Made by a program: the position numbers and the translations under genes. The notes below the pieces were generated by a model that saw only the letters and a list, made by a program, of their open reading frames with translations, was not told the origin of the DNA and ran no database searches. Source: Taudactylus pleione (Eukaryota > Chordata > Amphibia > Anura > Myobatrachidae). Taken from it: a DNA stretch of 64,000 bases. Where the stretch lies: positions 4,736,001-4,800,000 of the forward strand of contig JAUIMM010000126.1 in assembly GCA_031769625.1 (NCBI GenBank), read 5' to 3'. This document shows, piece after piece, positions 20,826-32,644 of this stretch (its first letter is position 1; every line of letters begins with the position of its first letter).

Positions 20826-21560
20826 ATGTTTGCTCAGAGGATTTTCCAATTGGAGGAGTGCTCCTCTCCCCTTTCTATCCTTCCTGTTTCACCAACAGTG
20901 GAGGTTCCAGATTCAAGATTTGATGTTACAGCTTTGGCTACTCATTTAGCGATGGAGTTGTTGAAGATTCTACTACCTTACCTAGACAACAAGTTTAATA
21001 GCTTGTCTCTTTTTGACACTGACCTGATTCCTCTGCATGCCCAAACCCCTGGCCCGATTCCTCTGCATGCCCAAACCCCTGGCCCGATTCCTCTACATGC
21101 ACAAACCCCTGGCCCGATTCCTCTGCATGCACAAACCCCTGGCCCAGATACTCTAACCCGATTGCAGAGTGACTCTGTGATCAATGAGCCAGCCCCAATT
21201 AGTCTCAACTCTGAACTTGTTGCTTTTATGCCCATTCCTCATCCGGAAAATGCTGTCACCTTGAACACCAGGTCACCTTCTCAATATGTTGCTTTTCCTA
21301 ATTTAGAGGGGAACCCTACTACCCACCTCTATGCAACTCAGGACTTACATTATGGGATTGAAGTTTCATTAATGCACATTACATATTCTTTAACTCAATG
21401 GCATGTGGACGGCGGTCAAACCGCTATTTTTCCTGGCATTCTTGCCTTTAATATTCCAGTTAAGCTGTTGTGTTTATTTCCTTGGAAGAAACTGCCGGGG
21501 TTACCCCCTGCAACGTCTATACCAGCTTTGTTTCAAGGCCCCCCGGGTGCTGTTACTTAA
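20826..21560 (+). CDS. Unrecognised 244-codon ORF of the L1-type retroposon
   Basis: This is the longest open frame in the window, and I do not recognise its product. Residues about 30-65 are rich in Leu, Ala and Asp (HLAMELLKILLPYLDNKF) and could form a short helix, reminiscent of the N-terminal helical part of L1 ORF1 proteins, but there is no RNA-recognition fold that I can see. Residues about 68-107 are four copies of a ten-residue repeat, PIPLHAQTPG and close variants, encoded by a 30-bp tandem repeat at about 21025-21145. The C-terminal 90 residues are hydrophobic and Pro-rich without known motifs. It ends about 0.9 kb before the poly(A) tail. It could be a real retroposon protein or a chance frame kept open by the in-frame repeat. 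Confidence 0.4.
   Translation: MFAQRIFQLEECSSPLSILPVSPTVEVPDSRFDVTALATHLAMELLKILLPYLDNKFNSLSLFDTDLIPLHAQTPGPIPLHAQTPGPIPLHAQTPGPIPLHAQTPGPDTLTRLQSDSVINEPAPISLNSELVAFMPIPHPENAVTLNTRSPSQYVAFPNLEGNPTTHLYATQDLHYGIEVSLMHITYSLTQWHVDGGQTAIFPGILAFNIPVKLLCLFPWKKLPGLPPATSIPALFQGPPGAVT
21025..21145 (+). repeat. 30-bp tandem repeat, four units, in frame
   Basis: The unit cctctgcatgcccaaacccc plus tggcccgatt repeats four times with single-base variants (gcatgc/acatgc, gccc/gcac). The length is a multiple of three, so the encoded decapeptide stays in phase. Confidence 0.9.
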
Positions 21561-22459
21561 ATATCATTAGCAGCCCTATCCCTAAACACATCTGTATTGT
21601 GTTTATAACATCTTTACTTTGGGGCCCCTAGTTGCCGTTACTTAAATAGATTGATATTTTCACTTCTACAGGGAGGTTCATTGTTGGGCAACTGTGAGCC
21701 TTCTTATATTAGATCTATACTATTTTGAATTTGGCAATTACTCATTACAAGGTTTTCCAGTTATTACCTGCAATAATAGATTTTGCTCACATTATCTTTG
21801 TAGTATTTTTCAATGTTACCTATATATTCTTGGCTTTGATACACGTCTGTTTGTCTTCCCTCAATTAATTTCACTTATAGCCTATTGTGTCTATATGGCC
21901 AATTGGAATACATAACTTTTATGTTGAGATGTTTTCATTATACACATTTAAACATTTCTTTTTCAGTATAAGTTTACCATTTATTTTGTTTTTCTCCGTC
22001 TGCTTTGAGACTCTCTTATAGTTTTATTTAACCCTCTATCTCATTAGTAACTACTTAAGTTAGATACAGTCAATTTTGTATTTTATTTGTAACGTTTGTT
22101 CAAGATGTGCCTGACCCTCTCTGGTCCTTAAACCAGAGACAGTCATGTTTACTTGGATTAGGAAAAAAAGAAAAGTGGCTGAGGCATAGGCATTTTGTTG
22201 CATTTTAGTCAGTACTATGTGTCTGATAATAGTCTCTTCTGTATATTTTGCAATTGTTATTTGTTTTGCATATCACTCCCATATGTATTACATTTTTTAT
22301 TTTTTATTTTTTTCAATTTGGTTACTGGACAGATTTCCTTATCTCGCTATCATTCTCCGTATTTCTGTCTAAATTTTGACATGTACATGTTTTTATATTT
22401 GTAACACTATGTCATGCTTCAATAAAAAGATTATAAAAAAAAAAAAAATCATTTGAGGG

Positions 22460-22985
22460 CAGATGCTAAAAACCTTAGTTATACTCCATATTAATTGTAG
22501 AGTTTATCATAATTGTTTTGATTATCAGTATTCTTAGTGCTTAGAGTGTGCACCTGCATTTTATTTTTCCTGCATGGTACTGCTGGTCTCTTATTATGTT
22601 TAAAAGTAGGGTGTGCAGTCCAAACACCCCCTCCCCCCTTCTTCTGTATTTGTATATATAATGTGTGCTTGATGGTAGAGACTCCTTCTGCCTGGTACTG
22701 GCACCTCATGGTGATTTAATCTGTGTAGGTCCTTGCTTTGCTGTCTACATATCAGAATGGGCTCTATTATAGGTAAGGCCTGGATACATATTGTGTTAGT
22801 AATAGGGATGTTAGAAACCCATCAGATGAGAGTCACCTTAACTAGGTAGATGTACATACAATTTTAGCCAGACATGTGCTAAGAACCATATTTGTACTGC
22901 ATCTTAATTTAGAATTTATCACAATAGTTTTGATTATCAGTATTCTTAGTGCTTAGAATGTGCACCTGCATTTCTTTTTTGCGTG
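22460..22985. repeat. Right arm(s) of foldback family K, two tandem copies
   Basis: Two related blocks follow each other: 22490-22640 and 22880-22985. Each holds 'ttgattatcagtattcttagtgcttagag/aatgtgcacctgcattt'. Both are inverted relative to 17704-18043. The second copy extends further out (gttagtaatagggatgttag, then cccatcagatgag), matching the outer part of the left arm. Confidence 0.65.
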
Positions 22986-22989
22986 GCAG

Positions 22990-24389
22990 TAAAAAATGGC
23001 AAGATCATTCAGCAAAATGGACTCTGGATCATGCCATTAAAGTTTCAAACATTTTGCAAAATTACGATAAAATAATAGTGTCACATCACAAGTTGGCATT
23101 TGTTCATTTGATGACTAAAAGCTTTATGGCATATTAAGCAAACAATATACCACTAGTTAATATCAGAAAGATTTACTACATGCATTTATTGGAAAACAGA
23201 TAAAGAGGTTGCTAGCTGAGTCCTTCCTGAGGTTAATGGGTTTACTAAGTTCCAAAGTCTGCGTGAGCTTTCCACTCCATCATAGTATTATTTTGGCAAG
23301 CTAGTAAAATATTTCTAAACAAATCTGGGATAATATGCGATAAGTATATAATACTGTACGTAATGACCCTCAGAACTTAAAGAGGACCTCTAGTTCACAC
23401 CTTCTGTGGTCCCAGTTTTCTTAAGGAATTACTCTCTGGGCACTGGTGCTTGTGAATTATTTTAGATCATGACCACATATCTATAGACCATTGCTTGTGA
23501 TCCACATATGATATTCCTAAAGTGTTCTAAATAGGGCTCATTTTTAGAGGGTGTTGTATGGTGGAGTATTGTTTGGAAGCTACACAGCTTGGACAGCAGA
23601 TGGCACTGTAGGTGTACTGTATTCTCTCTGTTTGCTCTGCAAGTGTACTCTCTTGTATAGTCTTCCTCTTAATCCTCTGTGTTATTATGTTATGAAAGTT
23701 TTAACTATTTTAGTCAAAGTTAAGTTTATACTACAACTTTCTCTGAATGTTTGAGCTAAAACACATACAGTACTCTGCAACATTTCAAATGTAATGTTTG
23801 CATACCTCTAACTTGTACTTACTCCTCCCCTGCCCCAATCTGCCTTTATAGACATAGGGGGTTGTAAAACCAATTTACGTGAAACTCAAAATTCTGCTTT
23901 GTTTTTCAGTGAATGTCCACTAAATCTAAATTGTTTTACAGCCCACACTGATTTATGTCTGTTGTTCACATGGAAAACTATACTATACAATTTCAACTGG
24001 TTCATATATGGGTAAACAATATTTTTCTTGCTTTAATTTATCTTTATGCCTAAAATATTTTAAACTAGAAAAAGTAAAACGATGATGTGTAAACACTGTG
24101 TCAGATATTGTAGCGCTGTGTTCGTATTGCTCAAATGCAGGATAACTTCAGTGTATCCAATTTTATTTCTCCTGAACAACACAAATAAAGCTGTGGTTTT
24201 CAGACCAATCCTTCAAAATCTCCAATATAAATTAGTCCTGATATTGTTAAAAATAGTCAAAGTTCAAACAGATTGTCCTCCATAAAAAAAACAAATATTT
24301 AATAAAACAAAATTTCAAAAAATGTCCTTTAAAATAAATCTCATCAAAAATGATTTTTTTGCCACTCAAATGATGTTAAATCGGTGCAC
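22990..24389. other. Unassigned sequence
   Basis: No gene, terminal repeat or tandem array is recognisable over this AT-rich 1.4 kb. A short 'cagcagatggcactgta' lies at 23595, a phrase common in vertebrate repeats, but it is not enough for a call. Confidence 0.3.
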
Positions 24390-24849
24390 AAAACAAGGGG
24401 GTATCTTACCGGACCTGTAGTGACCAAATCACATGTGATGCAATCTGCTCCATCTCTAATGGTGAGTGTATATTCACAGAAGGAATTCTATGACACCTGG
24501 TACTACCAGAATGGTATTTCCTCTGGGCGGTAGATGTCTAATGAGACTCGGCTCTCACCCGAGCTCTATCCGCTTCTTTCAATGCTCACCCTAGCGTGGT
24601 CGTGGATCTTATTCACAACCAGAGTGCTCGCGGCTCTCACCCGTGGCTGCAGCGCTGTGTGTATTCACAGTCACGTGGGTCTCGGCTGTTCCGGCTTTTC
24701 CAACAGCTGCCACCTGTCTATTCAAACCTCCTTTTCCCTGAAGATGGTAAAAAGCTGCAAAGTCTCCGTTTTCAAGTCAGCATCCAACGCGTTTCTACCC
24801 TCCACAGTTCTTTATCAAGGCATAGCTGACTTGAAAACAAAACCCTCCT
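24390..24849 (-). repeat. PLE terminal sequence with a degenerate hammerhead-like motif
   Basis: On the minus strand 24828-24784 reads ccttgataaag, a stem-like stretch, then tagaaacgcgttgg. This keeps the GAAACGCGTT part typical of PLE hammerheads while the CTGATGA box is changed to TTGATAA. It lies directly downstream (in minus-strand sense) of the PLE reverse transcriptase relic at 24850-25418, where such motifs are expected. The rest of the segment is non-coding and G+C-richer than its surroundings. Confidence 0.45.
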
Positions 24850-25418
24850 TGTATGTCCCCACAGATTCGGTATGCAGTTTTTCCAATGGCATATATAAAA
24901 TACACATTTCAGGGATCTTTTAGAGTACAAACGCCTCCCTTTTAAGTAACAGGTAACCTGAATAAAAACCTAAATTTGATAGCTTAATTTGCACAGGTAC
25001 AATTCATTTATCTTCTAGGGTTGTACCTGTTCTTTGTAGACATCATCATTGGTACAATTCGCTTTATGCGATAAAATTGACTGTTTGGAACTCCCCTCAG
25101 CCAACTAGGATGATGGCTACTATCAATATTTATAAAGGAATTACTATCTGTTGATTTAAAAAAGTTTTTTGTTCAAGTTTTAAAATTCTTAATATACACA
25201 GTGAGATCCAAAAAATTTACTTGTATTTCACTAATAGTGTATGTGAAAACCACTCCAAAATTATTGTTGTCAAGACTATCTTGAAAGGTAGAAAAAGTGC
25301 TGAGGCCCCCTCTCCAAATCATGACGATATCGTCTATGTACCGATGGTACGCAACGAGTCCTGCCCCCAGCTCCTGCCACACATGGGACTCCTCCCACAT
25401 TACCATGAAGATGTTCAC
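24850..25418 (-). pseudogene. Penelope-like element reverse transcriptase fragment
   Basis: Minus-strand frames show the catalytic box YHRYIDDIVMIW near 25310-25340, then F...FLDLTVYI near 25195-25215. These are followed, after a stop, by the segment STDSNSF...SSHHPSWLRGVPNSQFYRIKRI (24 to 100 codons downstream), which in PLEs lies after the catalytic core and leads to the linker. The order fits the C-terminal half of a PLE reverse transcriptase. The N-terminal half and the GIY-YIG nuclease are absent, and frame breaks occur. It is flanked by a MITE remnant at 25430-25731. Confidence 0.85.
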
Positions 25419-25429
25419 GAAGCTGTTTC

Positions 25430-25731
25430 CTGGGCATGCATAAATTTGTCACTGCAACGGCATTCGCAGCTTGAGTACTCAATGCGTGCCTCAAGACTAG
25501 CCATTACTGAGACAGGCAGACTTGCTGTAATTCTGCGTGAGGGTTCAATGTTACTCGATGTTATCGATGTATGTGCACGCAGGACTGCGAGGTCTTACGG
25601 AGGTGAGAAAGTGTTAGTGGGTATATTTATGTTGGCTGAGCAGTTGCAAACATTAACATATTTTTGCAGCAGAACTGTATGCGTAATAACAGCTACGATC
25701 GCAATAGCGATCTTTAATGAATCAGGCTCAG
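25430..25731. mobile_element. Truncated Harbinger-like MITE (family B type)
   Basis: The right end (gcgatctttaatgaatcagg, after 'gtaataacagctacgatcgcaatagcg') and the inner 'gggcatgcataaatt' block are of family B type. The left end is missing, cut where the PLE fragment starts. Confidence 0.55.
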
Positions 25732-26960
25732 TGTCAGCAGTCCAGCATCCACTCCGATTGGGAGATAGGTGATTGGAATCTTAGCTGTTCCTCTGTTACA
25801 ATTAATAGGAAGTGAAGAGAAATAAAGGAACACCAGATAGTGCATTAATAGTTTAATAAAATATTAAAAACAGTGGCACAGTGAAGTTGCCTTGTGGATT
25901 AAGAAACACATATATAAAATAGGATACATAAAATTACCAAAAGGCTACCATGTTACATGCACATATAGAATTGATGTTCAAGAGTGCTCGGGAACTCTGA
26001 TTAGATGTTACACTGCTTATCATAGGATCTTGGATACTCAGGGCTGTTGAGTTGTCTGCGGGGCCCAGGTGACACTAAGTAGGTGTGGCCAAATCTGCAA
26101 TGCATGGCTACACTCCCTCTCCTCCCAAGAAATCTATAAAATGATATGCGCAAAGCAGTGCTGGCAACTGCAAAGGGAGACATTTATTCCCCTCTAAAGC
26201 TGTCCCGGGCTCTTTTCACTTTATCTCTCACTAAGATTACTACATAATCCCCCCAGTATTTAAAGTCTCAAGTTGTGTTTATATATGTAAAACAATAGTC
26301 AAATCACTTTATGGAACTATGCCCCAATAAAAAACAATAGGAATATTGTACAGTTTCTGTATGTTAAGAGGGAAAGCTATCTGATTGTGACATCATTTTT
26401 CTTAAGGACCACTTGTGTATCATTATTTAGCAAAATGTCAGATTCACTGAAGGCTGTATCCACTATTTGGTGTGTGTAACTTGAGACTGTATTTTATGTT
26501 GATAAAGGGAAATGTAAGATCTACTGGATCTGTGAGTACTATGTAGTAACATACACTAATCCTGTAATGCAACTGAAGAGAGAGTGTTATCAGCTGAACC
26601 TAAACCTGGCTACAAAGGCTGTGTGAACATAAATCTTAGATGTAGCTACAGTAGCAGTAAGATATTAGATCATATATAATATCTGTCAGAACTGTGTAAT
26701 CCACAGCCATGAGGATGATGTAAGATACAATAAAATAGTGTCAGCAACCAATAGCAGTCATGCCCCTGATGTACTGTAGTCAGATATAACAAATGACATG
26801 GGGGCTGATTCTGAGTTATGGGTATCTGTGCACTGAGGAACCTGTTTATTTCAAATAAATATTGAAAAGGTGAGTGTAAATAATCAACACCACTTCATCC
26901 ATTTATATAAATCTGTGATATACACATTATGAAGGGAATGTGATAGGGTGCACAGGATCT
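25732..26960. other. Unassigned sequence
   Basis: No coding or repeat feature can be supported. It is AT-rich with short local repeats only. Confidence 0.3.
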
Positions 26961-26967
26961 AGTCATC

Positions 26968-27372
26968 TTGTTGACAATTAGCAGGTCGACAGAATGCAGA
27001 CACCAGAATGTCAAAAGGTTCTGAATATTGACAGTCCAAATGTCAACATGGTCATTATGTCAACAATCAATATGTAGACATGCATTTAGGTTGACATGGT
27101 TAAAATGATGGCATGTTCAGAATGTCGATATTTATCATGTCAATGAATTTTTAGGGTTAGGGATAGAGTTAGGCTAAAATAACAAAATACAAAATATCTC
27201 GGCATTTTGGTGTCAACATGCTAAATGAATGTGACAACATTTTAACAATATCGACCTTAAAGTATGTCTACATGTTGATTGTCAACATAATGACAGTGTC
27301 AACAGTTCAGAACCTGATGACATTCTGGTGTCTACATCTTGACCTGTTGACCTTCTGAATGTCGACAAGTCA
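26968..27372. mobile_element. Foldback MITE, 'gtcaaca/gtcgaca' family (about 405 bp)
   Basis: Left arm blocks ttgttgacaattagcaggtc, gcagacaccagaatgtca, aggttctgaa and tcattatgtcaacaatcaat reappear inverted in the right arm in the same order. The arms are about 110-120 bp around a core containing 'gggttagggatagagttagg'. Subterminal gtcaac and gtcgac words are dense throughout. There is no coding sequence, and the flanking duplication is unclear. Confidence 0.8.
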
Positions 27373-27379
27373 TACCACA

Positions 27380-29739
27380 CCTGAGTTCATATATTTTGCA
27401 ATTTTTAACTTGCTGTAATTTGTGGCAATGTTTCAGCGACTTTGGTGTAAAAGTTGCTGGATGTACTAGGTTATTATTTAGAAAGTACTTACATAACTGG
27501 GCACCAACTTCCACAGAGTGCCCATGAGCTGAAACTGGCCAAAAAGTGTCCAGTCCAACAGCGAGTGTCATTGCATAGGGCATTTTTATCTAAAACCATT
27601 GTATGCATTGGGTATTAAAAGTCACGCAAGCTTGACCAAATTACCCTTACATACACCTTGTTTGTGCATATTAAAGTTTGATAGGTTTGTGAAAGAGAGA
27701 GATGAAGGTGGTTTGTACAGTGGAGTGGAGTGTTTTGTTGTCATATGGTGGGTTCGGTAAGTTCTACTTACAATTACTGATTGCTTTGTCTTTGTACATT
27801 TGTGTGTGTTGTTGTTTTGTTTGATTTCAAATATTTTTAGTCTTGTCTTTTGTGTTACTCTGTCCTGTTTTCTTTGTGTGTGAGTGCTGTGAGCCAGTGT
27901 CTGTTTGTATTACCTTTTTTCTGTGTTAATTGTTGGTAGTCTTTTTCTGTGTAATGAGTTTACTGAGGAGGAAGAGGAGGTTTGGGGACCCAAAAGTTAA
28001 TGGAGAAGGTAGAAAGGAGTATGAGGGGGCGGAGGAGAGAGGAAGTCAGCGTGCAACTCACAAAACTAAATGTAATGTTGGGTTAACAATCAAAGGTAAA
28101 AATGTTATGACCCCTAGTAGCATCACACAAGGAGGTGTCTCAACCTCATATATACCGTTAAAGAAAATAGGCCAGAAGTGCTCTAGGGTGCAGTGTACAA
28201 GCTCAAAGTATGAAAACCAACTATACCAAAATTAAAATGAAACATTAAAATGGATAAATGTCCTCAAAAAACTAAGTAGAGTGCAAATTAATGGATGAAT
28301 AAATAATAATGTCAATGACTCCAAAGTTAACCAGATGTAAAAATAATCTGTGTTCCTTCAATGACTATATAAAAATGTTCAAAAGTCCCAATAATGGTTT
28401 AATGTAGACATGAGTAGAACAGTAGTAAGCAGTCTCCACTTCCACAATTCTGTTCAGTAAGTTGCTCTCTCTTGTTACATGAGCTCACCGTATTTCCACC
28501 TTAAAATTACAGAGTGGGGACTACCAGACATAATTAATACAAAATAGTATGGTAAGATAAAAGGGATTGTACTTACATGAATTTTCTCTGTGGTGTTTGC
28601 CTGTCCTGTATGTTCCATATCATGCATTGTTCTGCATGTGTGTGAGGGGAAGGGGTGTCTTAGAGAAGTGATTTACAAAAAGATTTCACTCTGAGTAAAG
28701 CACAAATCCGTTTATTTTGCAATAAGGAAATCTGGTAATTACCTATCCATGGGCATCAGCATCTAGATGCACGGTTCTAACAGATCTCTAGTTACTAGTG
28801 AACACAAGTAAGTAATCTTTAATAAAACATGTCTAAAGAAATGTGGTCATGTTTGCTATGCATTTTTTAATCTTTCCAGTGTAAGTGATGGTGTGTGCGG
28901 TGGTGTCCCATCCTTAACATGCACTTCAAAACAATTCTCAAATGTATATAAATAATTTATTGGCTGGTGTCAAAAATAAAACGAATAATGAATCAGTTGC
29001 TAGAATCACAGGAGCAGCAACCCAGTACTAGTGCTGCGGCTGCTGCCAGTCATGATAGTGCTTCAAGATCTATTAAAGTTGGTCAAGGAGAAAGAAGGCT
29101 TAAGGGCATCTGAAATATAAAGAATATTTAAACAATATTTCATAATACCAAAGAAAAAATCATCACCTCTAACAATAATGGGAACATTTACTGCCACAAA
29201 ATGTAAAATTGCCAGCATGTCATACACCACATGCAGTGGCAAGAAAAAGCTCAGACTATGGCGTTTCTTTACAAGTGGTGGTCCTGCTACTGCTGTTTCA
29301 TACACTAGAATGACTAATGCAAAAGCCGAGGCCAATCAAAGTCAGGCATCTTCTGTAACCTCACATGGAACGTCTTCTCGCTCTGAATCTTTAAAAAAGG
29401 CAATTCAGTGCACAAAAAACACTAAGGCTGAAGAACAAACTGTGTGTGTTTACAAACTTCACAAATCCCCAAGGAGAGTCTAACGGTGTCCATTAATGTT
29501 ATGCCTTATTATAATTCTATAGAAGCCTCCTTCCGTCATATCTGCATCCTCTGCAAATGTGAGGATTAGTAGCAGCAAAAGTAGAGATGGTGACATAGAA
29601 AGTAGGAAGCTACTGTGGAAGTACAACAGGATGAAGGTGATATATGTGTATTTGATGCTACTGAGAATGTTGATACTATAAATTTGTTGAACAAAAAGAA
29701 GTTCATAACATTTAGAATTAGGATGTTATTTGTTTCAAA
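27380..29739. other. Unassigned, possibly 5' part of the hAT element
   Basis: The stretch holds a 101-codon frame at 27930-28235 (N-terminus rich in Arg, Lys and Glu) and another at 29178-29483 rich in Ser, Lys and Thr. Neither shows a motif I can name. They lie upstream of, and in the same direction as, the hAT transposase relic, so they could be its leader or unrelated chance frames. Confidence 0.25.
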
Positions 29740-31788
29740 GTAAGTCAGCCATCAGTGGCAGCAGTTCTTTAATATGATAAGAAGGCCATAGTCATGCCTA
29801 GCAATAAGACCAAAAATGCCACGTCTTTTGTGTGGAATTATTTTTACACAAATCCTGACATTTTAAGCCATCTGAACCATTTATAAGACCAAAGTAAGTA
29901 GAGGTAGGGATGTTAACCATCTATGAGCTTCCTCCCTGTTATGTCATTTGCAGCGAGTTCATGCAAATTATTTGGGAAATTCTGAAAAATCCTGTAAAAT
30001 AATAACAAGCAGTACAGCATCAGCTGCCAGAAGAATGGATAGATCACAGTACATGCAGTCTCCACATCATCAATCTCCTCATCTAATAACCAGAGGTATT
30101 CCTTTTGCATTCAATTTGCGAAGGCTAACTTACTCCTTCCCTATCCAGGATTCCCCAGAAGAATTCTTGCATGCTGGGGTTGATGCTGCTAGGGGTGAAT
30201 CTTCATCACAGAAGGGGACCAAGATGATTAGTAGTTTCAAACAACAATTGACTGTGAATCAATCCTCAATCCTTTGCAAGAGGCAGCAAGTATGAAAGGT
30301 ATTCAGTTGCAAAGTGGATCACAGCCATGACACGTATGCTAGCATTAGATCTGAGTCCAATATCCACAATGAATGCATCTGGTTTTAGACAATTAGTTGA
30401 GGTCCTTTGTCTCCACTACCAAATTCCATCTCAATTCCACTTTACCAGAACAGCAATTCCTCTCCGGTACTAGGATGTTTAATAGAAAATGTATTCTTGG
30501 CCTAGAAAATACCAGTGTGCAGAGTATGTACTTAACTAAGGAATTGTGGTACTAGTGAAACAAAAGATTACATAACTGTGACAGCCCACTGGGTGGATGT
30601 ATCTCTTTCAGCAGCATCAGCAGTATCTAACACACAACACCAGCTCATTCACAGGAAGGCTACTCTCTGTATAACTGGTTTCACTAAGAGGCATACCAGT
30701 GTTAACCTGCTGAAAAAAAACTCAGGCATGTGATAGCAAAATGGCTTACCCCACTATGACTTGCCTCAAGATGTATCATTTCGGATAACACAAGTAACAT
30801 TATATGAGCATTTCAACTAGGTGAATTTGAACACATACCACGTTTTGCACACAAAATAAACTTTGTGGTTCCAAATATTTGGGGCATTTTTGGCATTCAG
30901 CAACCACAGATTGCAAAAGATTGCAGCAGCTCCAAGAAAAGTTAAACTTGCCATTCCACCAACTGAAGCAAGAGGAAGCAACTGGAAGAACTGCAAAAAC
31001 ACATCCAAACCTACACTACAAGCCATGACATAGGGAGCAGGGAGTGAATGTACCTTACTCCAGCACAATGGAGAATATGCTTTGTTTTATGCAAGATTCT
31101 GAAACCATTTGAAATATTAACCAATGAAGTGATTTCAGACACTGCCAGCTAGGTCAGGTGATTACATTAGTTAAACTAGTGGAAAAGCAGCTAGAGAAAC
31201 TGAAGGAGGAGATGAAATGAAGCGATTCCGCTAAGTATATTGGACTTATAATATCAAGTTCTTTATTGCCTTCGCCAGAACCAAAGAGTTTGCAACATCT
31301 TGCAATTGGATCACTACATTTTGGCAACCTAATTCCTATGTAATGTCTTTCTTTCCAACTAATACAGATCTTAACATCTGCAAATAGCTCCTTGTGAGCA
31401 AAATGTCACATCAAGTTGCAAATTACATGACCAGGTTTCTTGCTTCAGTTTCTCCTGCAAATGTTGCTGCATGGAACAAACTGACCTTTCCCAAGAGACC
31501 CACTGGTGATGAGTATGAGTCAACTCAGCTCACCAGAGGGAAACAACATCAAGATATCTGGTTATGCTTAAAAGAATTGCCCAAACTCATTGACACCTTT
31601 ACCATGACTCATTCCGATACACTCAGCATCAATAGCATGGCGGAGGATTATTGTAATGACAAGGGGCCTGATTAGGATTTGAGAATAGAGTAAGAAAAAG
31701 CAAGTAACTGTGCATCTTGGTAATACCATGTTGCACTGAAAGTGGGGCAGATTTAAAATTTGCAGAGAGTTTTACATTTGGGAGGGTG

Positions 31789-32644
31789 TGTGACAGACAT
31801 AGGGATCTGTGGCTGTGTTCCCGGGCTGGGAGTTGGGTCTGATTTGTTAGGATCAGCTTCATGCTGGAAACTGCTGGGTAAATGAAGTACCTGCGCATAG
31901 AGTAGAATTACAGGATACGATCCGAGGAGATGTAGCACTAGCAGGTTGGCTGCAATACTATAGTCATGTACTGGAAGAATATTAGATTAACTGGACTCCA
32001 AGAAGATACTGAAGGATGACTTGACTCCAGGCTTGTACCAGAGGGTAACTGGACTAAAGGCTGGTACCAGAGGGTAACTGGACTCCGGGCTGGTACCAGA
32101 GGGTAACTGGACTCTGGGCTGGTACCAGAGGGTAACTGGACTCTGGGCTGGTTCTGGAGAATAACTGGACTCCAGCCTGGCACCGGAGGATTAACTTTAC
32201 TCCGGACTGGTACCAGAGAGTAACTGTGCTCCGGGCTGGAACCTAAGGATGGACTGAATGTCACAGGGACAATACATGGAAGGTATAGATAAGTCACTCT
32301 TAGGAGCACAGTAAGGAAGCTCACTGACAAGGCTATGAGTCCTGCACTGGCAACTTGATACTGCTGCAGGAAGTCTCTTTATAGGGACTGCAGCATGCTG
32401 ATTGGCTGAGGACTGAGGATAAGCTGCTCCGTTGGTGGAAGTGGTGTGACATGGGCTTGTCCAAGATGGTTGTGTCCATCTTCCCCGGAGAGCGGCAGCT
32501 TGATCACATGGGATGCTAGGCCCTGTGAGGAGAGAGGAGACCAGCGGGACCCGCCAGAGAGGATGGAGTCATTGCAGCACAGTGTGGGAGCCAGAAGATA
32601 CCACACGGCGTCTGATTCTGGTGTCTACAAGGAGGGCTGTGACA
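31789..32644 (+). mobile_element. Solo LTR (856 bp)
   Basis: It starts TGTGACAGACATAGGG and ends GGGCTGTGACA, with TG...CA borders. The flanks gggtg (31784-31788) and ggctg (32645-32649) are a 5-bp duplication with one mismatch. It contains a 29-bp minisatellite at about 31990-32255. Its 3' half is homologous to positions 1-400. No internal retroelement region remains, so it probably arose by LTR-LTR recombination. Orientation is inferred from the TG/CA borders only. Confidence 0.75.
31985..32255. repeat. 29-bp minisatellite inside the solo LTR
   Basis: The unit gtaactggactccgggctgg followed by taccagagg repeats about nine times at 29-bp spacing, best preserved at 32043-32158 and increasingly variable on both sides. 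Confidence 0.9.

Larger units (their letters stand above)
19501..22448 (+). mobile_element. L1-type retroposon, 2.95 kb, non-autonomous, with poly(A) tail
   Basis: The 3' end carries a polyadenylation signal (aataaa at about 22421) followed by an A-rich tail at 22434-22448. The flanks match over about 14 bp: aaatcattttaggg before position 19501 and aaatcatttgaggg after the tail, as expected for target-primed reverse transcription. The first 1.3 kb is G+C-richer and UTR-like. It contains one open frame (20826-21560) and no reverse transcriptase. The assignment to L1-type mobilisation rests on tail and duplication style. The insertion appears full length. Confidence 0.7.

Noticed and set aside
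25221..25772. 183-codon plus-strand ORF as a gene
   Set aside because: It is antisense to the PLE reverse transcriptase fragment and then runs into a MITE remnant. No domain is visible in the plus frame.
27930..28235. Host gene exon
   Set aside because: The lysine/arginine/glutamate-rich frame has no recognisable domain and lies upstream of a hAT relic in the same direction, so transposon leader or chance is more likely.
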